NCBI GenBank assembly: GCA_030762935.1
Contig: CM060893.1
Span: forward strand, 9,344,001 to 9,408,000
DNA length: 64,000 nt
Origin: Hymenopus coronatus
Lineage: Eukaryota > Arthropoda > Insecta > Mantodea > Hymenopodidae
Direction: 5' to 3'
The notes below the pieces were generated by a model that searched no databases, was not told the DNA's origin, and saw only the letters and a list, made by a program, of their open reading frames with translations. This document shows, in pieces, positions 49,040 to 61,800 of this stretch (position 1 is its first letter; every line of letters starts with the position of its first letter). Position numbers and translations under genes: made by a program.

Positions 49040-51530
49040 AAGGATAAAAAACATTTCAGACCTTCACTTTAATCTGATCTACTATATCTAGCATCACTTT
49101 GTTTTAATTCTGCTGCAGAAGCTGCTCTTAAATGCCTCTTTTTGATAGGACGCCTTTATATGCAAATCACATACAAAAATGCTTCCTGAACTAAACTAAC
49201 CAAGTCCTATATTGTTACACAGCACAAGGTAACAAAATAGCAATCCATATTATCAAAGTAACTTCAAATATAAGCTTACAAATTTACAAACAACTTGACC
49301 AAAACGCTTATTAAAATCTTGTAAACCCAACACTGATTCCTAAAAAGAATGTTAACACTGGTGTTTCTTTATTACACACATTATTTACAACACATGTTCC
49401 TGAACAGCGAAGAGAAGCTAAACCCTTCATTTCTAGCAGAGATCTGGTACAAATGTCATGATTTTGCCTGGAATGTATGCAGTATTTAAATTAAAAAAAG
49501 CTTTTAAAAATAAGAGGCACTTTAAATTGATAGTGAGAATTGAAAACGTTTGTCACTGAGATTGGAATCAAGAGCTTCTACTTTTAAAAATACATGTGTT
49601 TTCATAGAAAATATAATATCTTACGAGTTTCTCTTGGGCTATAAAAACTTCTTCCTTTGACAATTTAAATACTTACAAGTTATTTCCAGGCTTATCAGGA
49701 TCTTACAACATATACATTATATATGATGTTATAACATTTATATACATATATAAAAACATGGTCTATTTCTGCAGGAATCTCTATTTATAAGTTCGTAGTT
49801 GCATTTTCCGAGCCTCTTACTTTTGGGTTCTGCTACAGGCAGAGATTGTGGAGCAACAAATGGGCTTTGGGGGAGAATTAGGCAGAAGTGAACAATTTAT
49901 GTGAGGGAGTTGATATTGGTTCATGACCTGTTACCAATTATTAGAGGTTACTTATTGGTGCTTACATTTAACTGCAGCTCAATGGAGGAGGACCGAGATC
50001 ATGAAGAATACACAGACGGTAAGCTTTATTCTATCATAGCCTGTATACCATTCCATCTGTAATATTAACTTATGTCATAGGATTTAACGCTTTTTCTTAT
50101 CTGTAATGAAAATCTCTTAACACTTTGAATCTGCCCACAAATTAATGCAAAATGCTGTCTGAAAAGTGCCAAACAATTTTAGAGCAGAATGCAAGGTTTC
50201 AATCATTAGTAATCAAATGAGTACCAAAGATATACATAACTAACTCTTTTTTTCATTTTAGTAAACCCCTTTTTCTACTGTATACTATGCATTATATGGA
50301 TTAGAAGGCTCTTCAATATTTTTAAAAAATTAAAAACAAAACAAAAATTTGAAAATAAAATTAGATATCTCAATTTTTGTTTTTTATTTAATATTTAAGT
50401 GATAATGAGCAAGTGGGTAAAGTTGTTTTGTCCCATTCTATCTATTAAAGGCAGTTTTATTCCTGAGTATCAATAATGCAGGTTGATAAATAAATGCATT
50501 TTCTAACTTATTAATAAAACACCTCTAAATCTCTTATTTTCCAATAAAATTGCAATGTCATCTGCAAATTGGAGCACATTAATTATAATTCCTGCATTTT
50601 TATTTCTTCAGTAACTTTGTTTAATGCCGTTTGTATGATTACATTAAACAATGTAAAGTTACATTTTTCTTGTATGGTATCCACTATCTCTGCCCTGCAG
50701 ACTTCAACTTATTTAAATATCAAATACTTATGTGTATAATACTTTTTAAATATAACAATAACCATAGTACAACAAAAGATCTAATCTGGCATATTATACT
50801 TAACACCTACAAACAATATAAGCAGAGATCTGTTGAAAAAAAGAGATTCTAGCTACAAATGTACAGGCTACAATAAACAGGAATTTAATAAATTAAGGTT
50901 ATACAAGATCAAGAGAAATGAGTGTGGTCCTCTGAACCTTATGGACATTGCAAAGTGAAGTTTCTGTATGCTGCACATATGTGAAAACTATACTCCGCAA
51001 TTCCTCAATGTGACTGGCCCTAGTGCATAATGGCTTTACACACAAATGAAGCACTAATGTTTTAAGGGGAGATTGGTGATTGAAATAAACAGATGTGTAC
51101 CATCTTAGTAAATACCAATTTCTCTTAGGGTGTTGCAGATGAGCTCACCAAATGGCATATGCCTGCAAACTAGAGCATGTTATATACACAATATACAGTT
51201 TAGGTATATTTGACAACTATGTTTTTCATCACCTGCTTTCATTCTCAGGCTGTACAATACATTTTTTATTATTAGAACTTTATGAGCCTTTTTTACAGAA
51301 ACTATGTATGATACAATTTTGAAATTTAGTACAGAGACTCCCAGCAATATGTATTTTTAATCTGAATGAGAATGAACAGCTTTCACTAAAAGATAACAAG
51401 TAATGAAAAACATCCTGAAGAAAAAATGCATAATTGTGTTACCAATAGTATCCATTAATCTACATATTTTAAAAAGCACAGATGACTGTAGTTCATAATG
51501 AACAGGTATCATGTTTACATATTCCTGTCA
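49040..51530. other. repeat-poor AT-rich region, possibly 3' UTR or flank of the MARVEL gene
   Basis: No dispersed repeat or family-like frame. One isolated exon-like piece (ACTGCAG, 41 bases including ATGGAGGAGGACCGAGATCA, then GTAAGC) sits at 49981-50021 on the + strand without partners. Confidence 0.4.
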
Positions 51531-51535
51531 AGTTT

Positions 51536-51832
51536 CACTACTTAAAACTCCTGGCACAACAGCCCATCTTGGCCCAGGACAGGTGCAGTGCTGCAGGGTG
51601 AAACTTGGTCAGCACCTTGAGTCCCTCCTGGCTGGTTAATGTGGTCCTCTCAACCTGGAGCCACTACTTTTTTCTTGAGTAGCTCCTCAATTGGACTCCC
51701 AGGAACCTCACGAGGCTGAGTGCACCCTGAACCAGGTCTCCTAGCAGAGGAAAACTCCCCAAGCCAGTACCGGGAATCGAACCCAGGTCTCCTGCTTGGC
51801 AGGCAGCTGTGCTACCACTGCACTAAGGAGAC
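51536..51832 (-). mobile_element. SINE-C copy, tRNA-Gly-headed, antisense
   Basis: Read on the minus strand the head has A box TTAGTGCAGTGGTAGCACAG, anticodon-arm-like CTGCCTGCCAAGCAGG (GCC, as in tRNA-Gly) and B box GGTTCGATTCCCGG, then a body of about 220 bases unlike SINE-A or SINE-B. Only copy in the window. Confidence 0.8.
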
Positions 51833-51834
51833 GA

Positions 51835-53262
51835 CCACAATTTGACCACTACTTTTAAGAAAAGGAACATACATCTTAGAAAACATGCCTTCAAATAAAA
51901 TCAATATAAAGTGCAGGCATTTAAAGGGTGCACTATCCATAAAATAGCTATTGAAGGGCAAAAAAAATATTTTTTCAGGCATTAGTCACCAATCTCCCCT
52001 TTTCATTGTAGTAATGTTAATTTCCAATAAATTCACTGAGGCTATTTATTTAACAACATTTGTCTTAGAACAAGAAAATGATTAGACGCTACTCCACAGT
52101 AAATTGGGTGTAACAATGGAAATACACAGTTAAGTCTTCTTAAAACAAACAAACCATTTGATAACTTTTTATATAATTCTGCTATTTGCTGCTTTCAAGA
52201 GAGCTTGTTTTCAAACCATATTTCAAGGAGTATGACCTTTTGATCTGCATATTCTTTTCTTTTACGGTAAATAAAATGCAGTTTTATTTTTATTCACATG
52301 CAAACTGTGATTAATCAGATCGATTTGAGTTTATTCATAAAGATAAGTGAAATTTTGTAGCAAATTATTGTTACATTAATTTTGAGCATAGCAAATTAAT
52401 TCAGATTTATTCACCCACATTCTAATCCCCAGATATTGGTGAAATCTGATTTTAGTAATATTAGCTGTGAAAACCCAGTATTTGTTAAATAAATATATAA
52501 TGAAACATTTAGATTAAGGTTAATTTAGTACTACAAAATTGCTTGAGGCTATGCTTTAATAATTATTTTGGTTATGTAACTAAACAATTAACTATACTTC
52601 ATCAGTATTTGAAAGGAGCCCTCATTTATTTTGCAATACAATACACGGCCAGCTATTGATCCATATGTATATAAATTTTCCAAGTTATTCGCCTGTTAAA
52701 CAGTACAAATTTCATACCTCATGAAAGACAGCTTGAAATGTTACACATTTGGTTTTCATTGATTACGCAAAGGAGGCAACATTACCAAGAATAGAGTCTT
52801 TGGATCCCCTTGTTACATTTTGAACAATAGATATTTGATAACTTATAGGCAAACCTTATAAGTTTGCAGATATGAACAGTTATTTGGAATACAGCAGTTT
52901 TTTGAAGTGTAATGGTTGGAACTGTTACTGAAAAGTGGTTTCCTTGAGAATTGCCCTTTACCCTTACTTGCTCTGTTAAGTGCACTAGGCCCAGTCTAAT
53001 GTAACCTGACCTCACTTCAAACACTCACATACAGGTAACTTAGGAAGTGCTGTTAAGCAGAGAGTAAATGGTTGTAACCAACATGTTAACATTTCCAAAG
53101 GTAACATACAAAGCTATATGCTTTCTTAAGAAAGTTTTACAACAAATAATGAAAGTAATATTTGAACAATTTCCCTGCTTGGATACATTCATCAACACAG
53201 AATGTAAGTACCTGTCCTTTCTTGTGATATGTTCTCAGTGTTTAGAATGTGTGAGTAGCTGC
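51835..53262. other. AT-rich flank downstream of the MARVEL stop
   Basis: Nothing coding. Lies immediately 3' of the MARVEL stop (minus strand), so at least part should be its 3' UTR. Several AATAAA on the minus strand prevent picking one end. Confidence 0.4.
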
Positions 53263-53400
53263 TCAGTAGGCTGGAGTTGTGACTGTGCTGGAAGATTTGT
53301 TGACAACACGCTCTCCCTGGGCCAGTGTCCCAGATCGCACAGCATTGAATTTGAGGAATGCGTCAAACCCATAAGCTACCATCGCCAAATATCCAAAGAA
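53263..53400 (-). CDS. MARVEL gene exon 4 (helix 4, stop)
   Basis: Encodes FFGYLAMVAYGFDAFLKF, then a polar C-tail to TGA at 53265-53263. Acceptor GTATTTCAG. A 190-codon ORF on the other strand covers this exon but is a chance shadow. Confidence 0.93.
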   Translation of the reverse strand, partial: FFGYLAMVAYGFDAFLKFNAVRSGTLAQGERVVNKSSSTVTTPAY

Positions 53401-55758
53401 CTGAAATACAACAACAAAGTCAATATTTTCTATAGAACTTTTCAAGGAATTACCATGTTTATCCGATTACAAGATGTTTTTTTCCAAAATATTAATATTC
53501 AGAATTGGGGGTCGTCTTGCATTCGTGATGTGTTTTCTATATACCATGTGGGGAAAAAGTACGTTTTAAACTTTGCAGGTACAGCAGTGGAAAAACCTGG
53601 GGGAAATGGTATAGATTACCACCAACATCGTGACATGTGACAGATTTTGTGCATTCCATTTCGTGCCAAAAATTAGCTGTTCAATGGGCCTATGAGCATT
53701 CTCATTGGAAAAAACATTACTCTCCGAGAATAAAATAAAATTAGAGGACTTCTAAGTATGTTGTCTTAATCGTCGTTATAGCTAAGCTCCTGCCACCACC
53801 GCTGCCGACGTCATCGTCATGTATCATCACACACATTCCGTGCATCTCTGCATTCCCTTCTCCATCCCTGCCATCCAAAATATGGTTGGTTGGTATCTAA
53901 TGTTGAGCAGTTGGCAGTGAAGCTATTTGCTCTCTTGCATTCCAGTATTTTGACGTTATATTATCATGTTGACTAAAAGTTGGGCAGTACAGTAGATGGT
54001 TTCCATCCATATCTTCTTTAAGTGTACAGAAAGGACACAGAGGAGATCTCACTATATCAATCTTGAATAAATGTTTATTGAGACAGTCATGGCCTGCCTT
54101 CACGTGGTGCAGCTGTTAGAAATCACATATCAATTTTGTTATAATAGAAAGGAGACCTGTTAATTGCTTCTATAATTTGAAGACTTAAAGGAACCGATCT
54201 AAACAAGATTGTGATGAACTAAAGGGAAGGGCTGCTCACCAATAAGCACTGGTCAGCTTGGTGAGTTATTGACCTGGACTGATATTTCTTCCTTTTCACA
54301 TATCAGATCCCCTCTTTTACCTTTCCTATCCAGTCTTGCTTGACTCAACTCTTGTTTTCTTCGACCCCGATGGTATTAGAGTATTCGAGGCCTAGGGGAT
54401 CATTTCATTTTCTTTCCTGTCCATCCTTTCTTTACTTAGGTGATGTAACCACCATTTAAGGTGCCTGATTTTAAACGGTTACAAAAAGTTAAATAAAAAT
54501 ATTCCAGATAAAGTTACTGAAAACATTGGCAACAACAATATATTAAAGGTCTGGGAGAAGATATTTATTAAAAAATTTGAAAATTGTTTGATGAGTTGGG
54601 ATGTCAACACAGATGACAATCCAAATTTTAAATTCATTTTTCCAATGATAGAGGAACCCAAGACGATGCACAACTCACCAAACCAGAAAGGTGTTAACTG
54701 AAGACGCTGGCAATGGCCAGCAAAAACATATTTCTAGGTAAGAAACCTTAAAGTCAACTTAAGAGTGCAACTCATTAATTAATAATTATTGAATTATGCT
54801 TCACTGAGAAAAATCCCTTATTTGAATATACAACTTACTGTTTTTTTTTTTTTTTAGTGTTTAACGCCCGCTTTAACTACTTTATGGCACCGCAGGCGGT
54901 GACACTGATGATACATGAATGAAGATGGAGCACCGGTGGAATGCGATATCAGGGGAAACCAGAGAACCCGGAGAAAACCCGCCCCAGCGCCGCTTTGTCC
55001 ACCACAAATCTCACATGCGGTCGCTTGGGATCGAACCTGGGCCATCTAGGTGAGAGGCGAGTGGTCTAACCACTCAACCACGGCACGGCCCAACTTATTG
55101 TTTCTGTTCTCTAACATTTCAGATATGGGTACATGTAGGCTATTCACAATTTTCCAAAAGGGCACCTAGCCCCTTGCTTACAGAACAGATCCATGCAATG
55201 CTGGTAAAGGCATCAAGTATAAAATAAAACCACATTATAAAATTCACCGTCATTCCCCAATTTAGTGATTTGCAGATAATACAGAATGTAAAATATATTG
55301 TCATGGATAAACTCTACTTACAGCTGCTACTCCAAAAGCTTCATTTAGTTTCCCATAATCTGCTGCTAACGAAGCCGCAATCAGGTAGAACGCAGCCCAA
55401 AGAGCACAGAATACAAACTCCTGCACAAACACAAAAATTCAATGTTATCAAAAAGTATTTACTCTAATTTCTATTAAGATTTCCCTATTGGAAACTGTAA
55501 ATAATGTACAATCATTTAATTTGAGAAAAGGTATAAAAGTTAAAGATTGGTTTACATTAATCTGAGAATGGAAACCAGAATGGTGGAAACTCACAAGGGG
55601 GCGTTGGCACATTGATGTTGCAGATTGAGCTGCGATTTTTATTTTCTCTTCAGGTATTATGCACATAGTGTATACAGAAGGTATTGTATTGCACTAAAAA
55701 TTTGATAACGAGATTTCACTGGAAATGTATGTTTTGAGACCCCTTGAATTAAAAAAAA

Positions 55759-55834
<76 letters not shown>

Positions 55835-58800
55835 ACAGCATAGCTAAAAAATAATGAAAAGACGGTTAAATACCAAACTTAGAATTTAAGTTTGGTGTCT
55901 TCCAAGGATGGGACACAAAAGATTTTCAAGAAAATCCCTCCACCTCTTACTACCTTTTACATGGAAAAATTTTCACAAATTTTGTTTTTCTTAAAAATGG
56001 CTCTAACGATTTTGATTAAAATAGCACATATTAAAGTCATTTCCATCACAAATAAAATGTATATCTTGAATTTTCTGGGAATAGCTTCTGAAGACCTGTT
56101 TATTCTGGATGAATTTTGCTGAATTTTGCATAAAGTTTGTTTAGCAGGTTCATTGAACCACCACCAGAGGAGACAGCACTTACAACATTGCCAGCTTCAC
56201 CACAAGGAATTAGTGGTTCTGGTTGAAAATGAAGGAAACTAGACCTTCAAAACATGTTCTGGCAAAAATTCCAAGTGAGTGTTGTTTAGTGTAATTAATT
56301 GATTTGTCAAATGATTATAACAACATTGTTTTCAAACTTCCATGAAAAGAAAAGTGACATATTATTATATTTATTTATTTAAAAATACAGTATGTGAAGC
56401 AATAAGTGACTACACCTCAACTCATAAATTTAATTCAATGGTGCTTTACTCTCTAAGCTTCTACAACAATACTTTATGAATACGTACTATTTTGAGCCAT
56501 GGGATCCTGTAGAACTTCTCCACGACATGGAAGAGGTACAACGCCAGCATGATGCCTGTGAACCAGAAGCCTCCCATTGCAACCGTGTTGAACCAGCTAC
56601 CACGGGAAGTTGTTGCCAATATTGAGACAGTGATGCAGATGAAGCCTAGCAAGTTCAACACCTGCAACAAAAGCTTTATCATACTATCCATACAAGATTG
56701 CCTTTTACTTAATTCAAATGTATTCAACATTTAAATTTTGAGGCTGTAAGCAATGTGTGTTACATTTATATGGTTTTCTCAAGCCACTGCTGTCTACTTC
56801 TAAGCAGCTTCTACGTGTAACTACATCTATTCCTACTGTGAATATATGGTGAGCTCATACTACAAAACCTAAGAAACCAATGGCTGATATAGCTCAAATT
56901 ATTCCATAATTTCCAAATGCTTCTTTTTTTCCTCTTTCATGAGAGATTACATGGGAAATCTCTACATACTATTTTTACTTTCTCTATACAAACTATGTAC
57001 ATAGTGTATAGAGAAGGTATTGCACTCCACCCAAAAATTTGATACCGAGATTTCACCGGAAATATATGTTTTAGGGTTCCCAATATCCAAAAAAAAAAAG
57101 CATTTTCACAAAAAGGTCCGCGCGTGCGTGTATGTGTGTGTCCGTGAACACAATAACTCAAAAACGAACAGTCGGTAAAATACCAAACTTGGTATTTCAG
57201 TTTAGTATCTTCCAGGGATGCGACACGAAGATTTTGAGAAAAATCTGCCCACCCCCAACTACCCTTTACATGGAACTTTTTTCGAAAATTTTGATTTTCT
57301 CAAAAATGGCTCTTAACGATTTTGATTAAAATTTTGTATATTAAAGATATTTACCTGACAAATAAAATGTATATCTTAAATTTTCTGGGAATAGCCTCTG
57401 AAGAGTAGTTTATTCTGGATGACTTTTACTGAATTTTAAATAACTGCTAAACCGTAAGAGATGGACAAAAACTTACTACACAAAAAATGTAGAGCACGTT
57501 AAAACACACAATTTATGTTACATACATTTTGTTCGTGGAGTTCGTCGTTTTTGAGACATTCCTTATTTTTGTTTCTGCTATGAAAAACGTACACTTTTCT
57601 CATACAGGAACTTGTCAACTCCTAGCTTTTGACTATCATTTTAACCTATAGTAGTCCCTTATTTCGCTTCTACTTACAAGGAAGCAAGTAATAAGACTAT
57701 TTCTGCTCTTTTTTTTTTTCTGATTAGCATGACGTAAATAGAAAAGTATAAGCTTTTTAAGAACAATTTGTTGCAGGGATATAGAGAAAGTCATGTAAAT
57801 GGTACACATCAGATTTTTTTTTTTTTTACATTCTAGACTACATATGTACAATGTATATAGTAGGTAAAGAAGGCGTTGTATTCTACCAAAAAATTTGATA
57901 CTGAGATTTGACACATGCAGCATGTGTGTCCCTGTGAACAGGATATCTCAAAAATGGAAAACCTGTTAAGTAGCAAGCTTGGTGTTTAAGTTCAGTATCT
58001 TTTAAGGATGCAACACAAAGATTTTCAAGAAAACCTCCCTACACCAAACTATCCTTTGCATAAAAACTTTTTTGAAATGTTTTATTTTTCCAAAAATAGC
58101 TCTTACAATTTTTATTAAAACACTTTATGTTTATATATTTTCATTACTAAGAAATGTATATCATAAATTTTCTGGGAATTGCCTCCTCAGAAGATTCCTT
58201 CATTCTATCCGATTTTTGTATATTTGGTAAACCGTAAGAGATACACAAAATCTTACAGCACAAAAAAATGGATCTCCTTAAAACACACAATTTGTCACAT
58301 ACATGTTTTTGTGGTGTTAACCATTTCCGAAATATTCCATGTTTATTGGTTTCAATTTTAAAATACTTAAACTTTATTCGAACAGGAAGATGTCATTCTT
58401 TTGTTTTAATTTAGGCCAAGCAAACAGGACTGAATTTCAATATAAATTGCATAGCAACAGGTTTTAAAAGACTTATTAATATAAAAATAATAGTTGCAAC
58501 AAATCTTCACTTATCTTGCCTGGACAAGGATTCCAAAAGATAAGTGAAGATTTGTTGCAACTATTATTTTTATATTAATATTTGTGTTATTCTTCACTGT
58601 TACTAGCTTCTTTTTACATTTAAAAGACTTGATTATCGCTTTAGCCAGTGCATTCTCCTATTTCCCTTCTACTTAAAAGAAAGCAAACAATAAGACCATT
58701 TCTGCTAATATAGGGTGACCAGGAAGTAAGGACGAATTTGGTGCTATTTTATCATTCAATGGTTGGCAGTCATGGTTGTTTCATACTTGTTATCTGCTAT

Positions 58801-61800
58801 CCTTTCCATCAGTAGTCTGATTGCTTTTGTGTGGTGAGCATTGTTGTTTGATATTCTGTTGCAAATGTTAAGAAAACAGGACAACCATGTTCTGTTCGAA
58901 CTCAAGAAAACATTGCATGACAATGCGACTGTATGCCCCAAAAAATGGTTCACCAATGAGCCCAAAAACTGAATTTATCACCAAGTTCACTGCATGCAAT
59001 CCTTTCAAGATCTGAAAATGCATGTGTGCAAAATTCAATTTGCACAAGAGTTGAAGCCTGCCAGATCATGCAATCTTACGCCTTGACTTTTTTGTGGGAA
59101 TTTGTGAAATCAAAAGTGTACATAAACTACAAACAATACACCAATTGAAGGATGAAGTTCAAAGGTTATTAATGCCATCCCACCATATGTTTGTGAATGT
59201 ATCATCAAGAAATTCAATGGATGCTCATTGCCACACGGCCTTGGGTGGTCTAATGAGTATATAATTTTTCATATATAAATGGGAGGTGTTAATGTGTTTA
59301 TATAAAAAAAAACCATTACATTTTCAATAAGTTTGTATGTTCTATAGCATTATAAAATTCATCCCTACTTCCCAGACACCCTATACTTGCCTAGATAAGT
59401 AGATTAGAAAACTGTTCTCTTGTGAGAAAACTGTTTGCAGAACAGGTAGAGAGACATGTAAACGGAACATATGAGATCTTTTTTCAATTATATCACCTTA
59501 AGAAAACACAATGTACTGCAGATATCACAAAAACGTTGGCTTTGGAAGCTATACATTCACGTATCCAAAGACAGAATATACTGAATGGGTCACTGTATGA
59601 TAAAGAAAGTGAAGCTGGAGCACGACACTCGTTCAATTACTGTATAACAGCTAGAATTCACATAACACATTCTGATGGTGAAATTTTGGCAATAAATTCG
59701 GCAATAACACAATTACTTATAATTAATATGTATAAAACAGCAATAATGTTAAGTAATTCAATCACAGCCTTTCAAACAATTATGTTTGAATAATCTATAG
59801 TATATTATGGATTAATTAACCCACATCTCCAATATGGTATTGAGATCTAGGGCAATGCATGCATGACAAATATGAACAGTTACTAATATTACAACAAAAA
59901 TGTATAAGATGTATTTATAATGTAAATAGCAGAGAATCTTGTAGATGCTAAGATGTTAAGGATTATATCACTATATGTATATAATGTAATTGTTTGCAGT
60001 AAATAAGTCGCAATCTGTCCTGATAAAAGTCAACCAGTGTATAATACCAGAACATAAAATAATTACTATAGAAAAATGTTAATAAAAAACCTGATGTGTG
60101 TCATGCATGTGACTTTCTTCACATCTCTGTAACAAATTATTGCTAAAAAGCTTATTCTACTATCTACTTTATGCTAATTGAGATAAATTAACAGAAATTG
60201 TCTTTATTATTTGCTTCCTTGTAAATAGATGGGAAATAAGGGAGAAAATTGGGCTAAAGTGACAGTCAAATCTTTTAAAAGATGGTTGCCATGCGGTTGA
60301 AATCCATTTGTATGCATTTGCCTGGTGTTTCAAATACCCCTATGAGAAAAGTTCAAGCATTTTAAAACTGAAACCAATAATAATAAAAAATATCTAAAAA
60401 ATATATATATATATATTGTGTGTCAAAGAAATCTACATTTGTTTTACCAATTAGACATAATTTAGAAAAATTCATCTACAATAAAGAGATCTTCAAAGGC
60501 TATTCCCAGAAAATTCAGCATATACATTTTATTTGTCAAGTAAATATCTTTAATATACAGTATTTTAATCAAAATCATTAGAGCCATTTTTGAGAAAATA
60601 AAAATGTTCAAAATTTTTTCTATGTAAAGGGTAGTTTGGGGTGGGGAGATTTTCCTCAAAATCTTCTTGTCGTATCCCTGGAAGAAATTAAATACCAAGT
60701 TTAGTATTTTAACAAATTTTTGTTTTTAGTTATCCTATTCACAGACACACATGGACATTTTTCTAAAAATGGATTCAGAGGACCCTAAAACATGTATTCA
60801 TGGTATCAATTTTTGGGTGGAATACAATACCTTCTATATTTGATACCTGTTGTAAATTTAAAATAAAAGATTAATACAGAAGCTATGATTATTTTCTTAC
60901 TTGTTGAGGAACCCTTGAATACCATACTTTTATGTTGTACCAATACTTTTTGGCAGATTTGATTGATGCACTGGGTTTCTTGGCCCTTCAACTAAAAAAA
61001 GTGCCTGTGCTTCAATGTGTTAAAAGACAAATTATTTCAAAGGAAATTAAAAAAAGTCGTAATACATAAGTATTTGCATAGATTATATAAATTGTAAATA
61101 TTGTATATTCATTATGAGTGATGTTAAAACTTGTACAAGTCTATAAGCTAATCAAGATATCATCATCATCATCATCATCATCATAAGTTGAGTTTTAAAT
61201 ATGAGAAACCCAAAACATCACTCAAATAATTACTGATTTAAATAGAGAAATAAAATTACAACTAGTTTCTGCTTATTGGGACCTTTAGGGTAATGAACAT
61301 GCATATGCTCTTGCAAAGAAAAACACCCAAATTTTACAAAAGGCATACAGTGGGTTAACATATTGAACAAATATTATTATTAATAGCCAAATGCCAGAAA
61401 TGTTTAGAATAAAAACAGTATTAACGCCTGGTATCCCTGAACTACCTAGACATGAAGTTGTAGCAAATTTTCAATTAATGACTGCACCACCTTCACCAAC
61501 TTGGCATATTCTCTTCAATAAAATGTGTTTTCTCTATGTATATGGACCACCAGCACAAATACACAGCTCTAATGTTGTCAGATTGGATTCTACATCAAAA
61601 TTACAATTAACAAGTTATTAGTGCAAACTACAAGCCAATTAGCCCATAAAACATTAACAAGGCAGCTGTCAGAATTAAATTTCACTTTCTTAATGTTTTA
61701 CGAGTTGATTGCTATGTAGTTTGTTCAATTTAGTCTAACAGCTAATAATAATGAAGGGGTTAAAAATGAGACAAAAGAAACCAAATACAAAGAAATTAAA

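Noticed and set aside
53068..53640. 190-codon + strand ORF
   Set aside because: Lies opposite MARVEL exon 4, whose frame, splice acceptor and helix make the minus strand the coding one.
61158..61184. CRISPR-like or regularly spaced repeats
   Set aside because: The short regular repeats in this window are microsatellites without spacers; the genome is eukaryotic.
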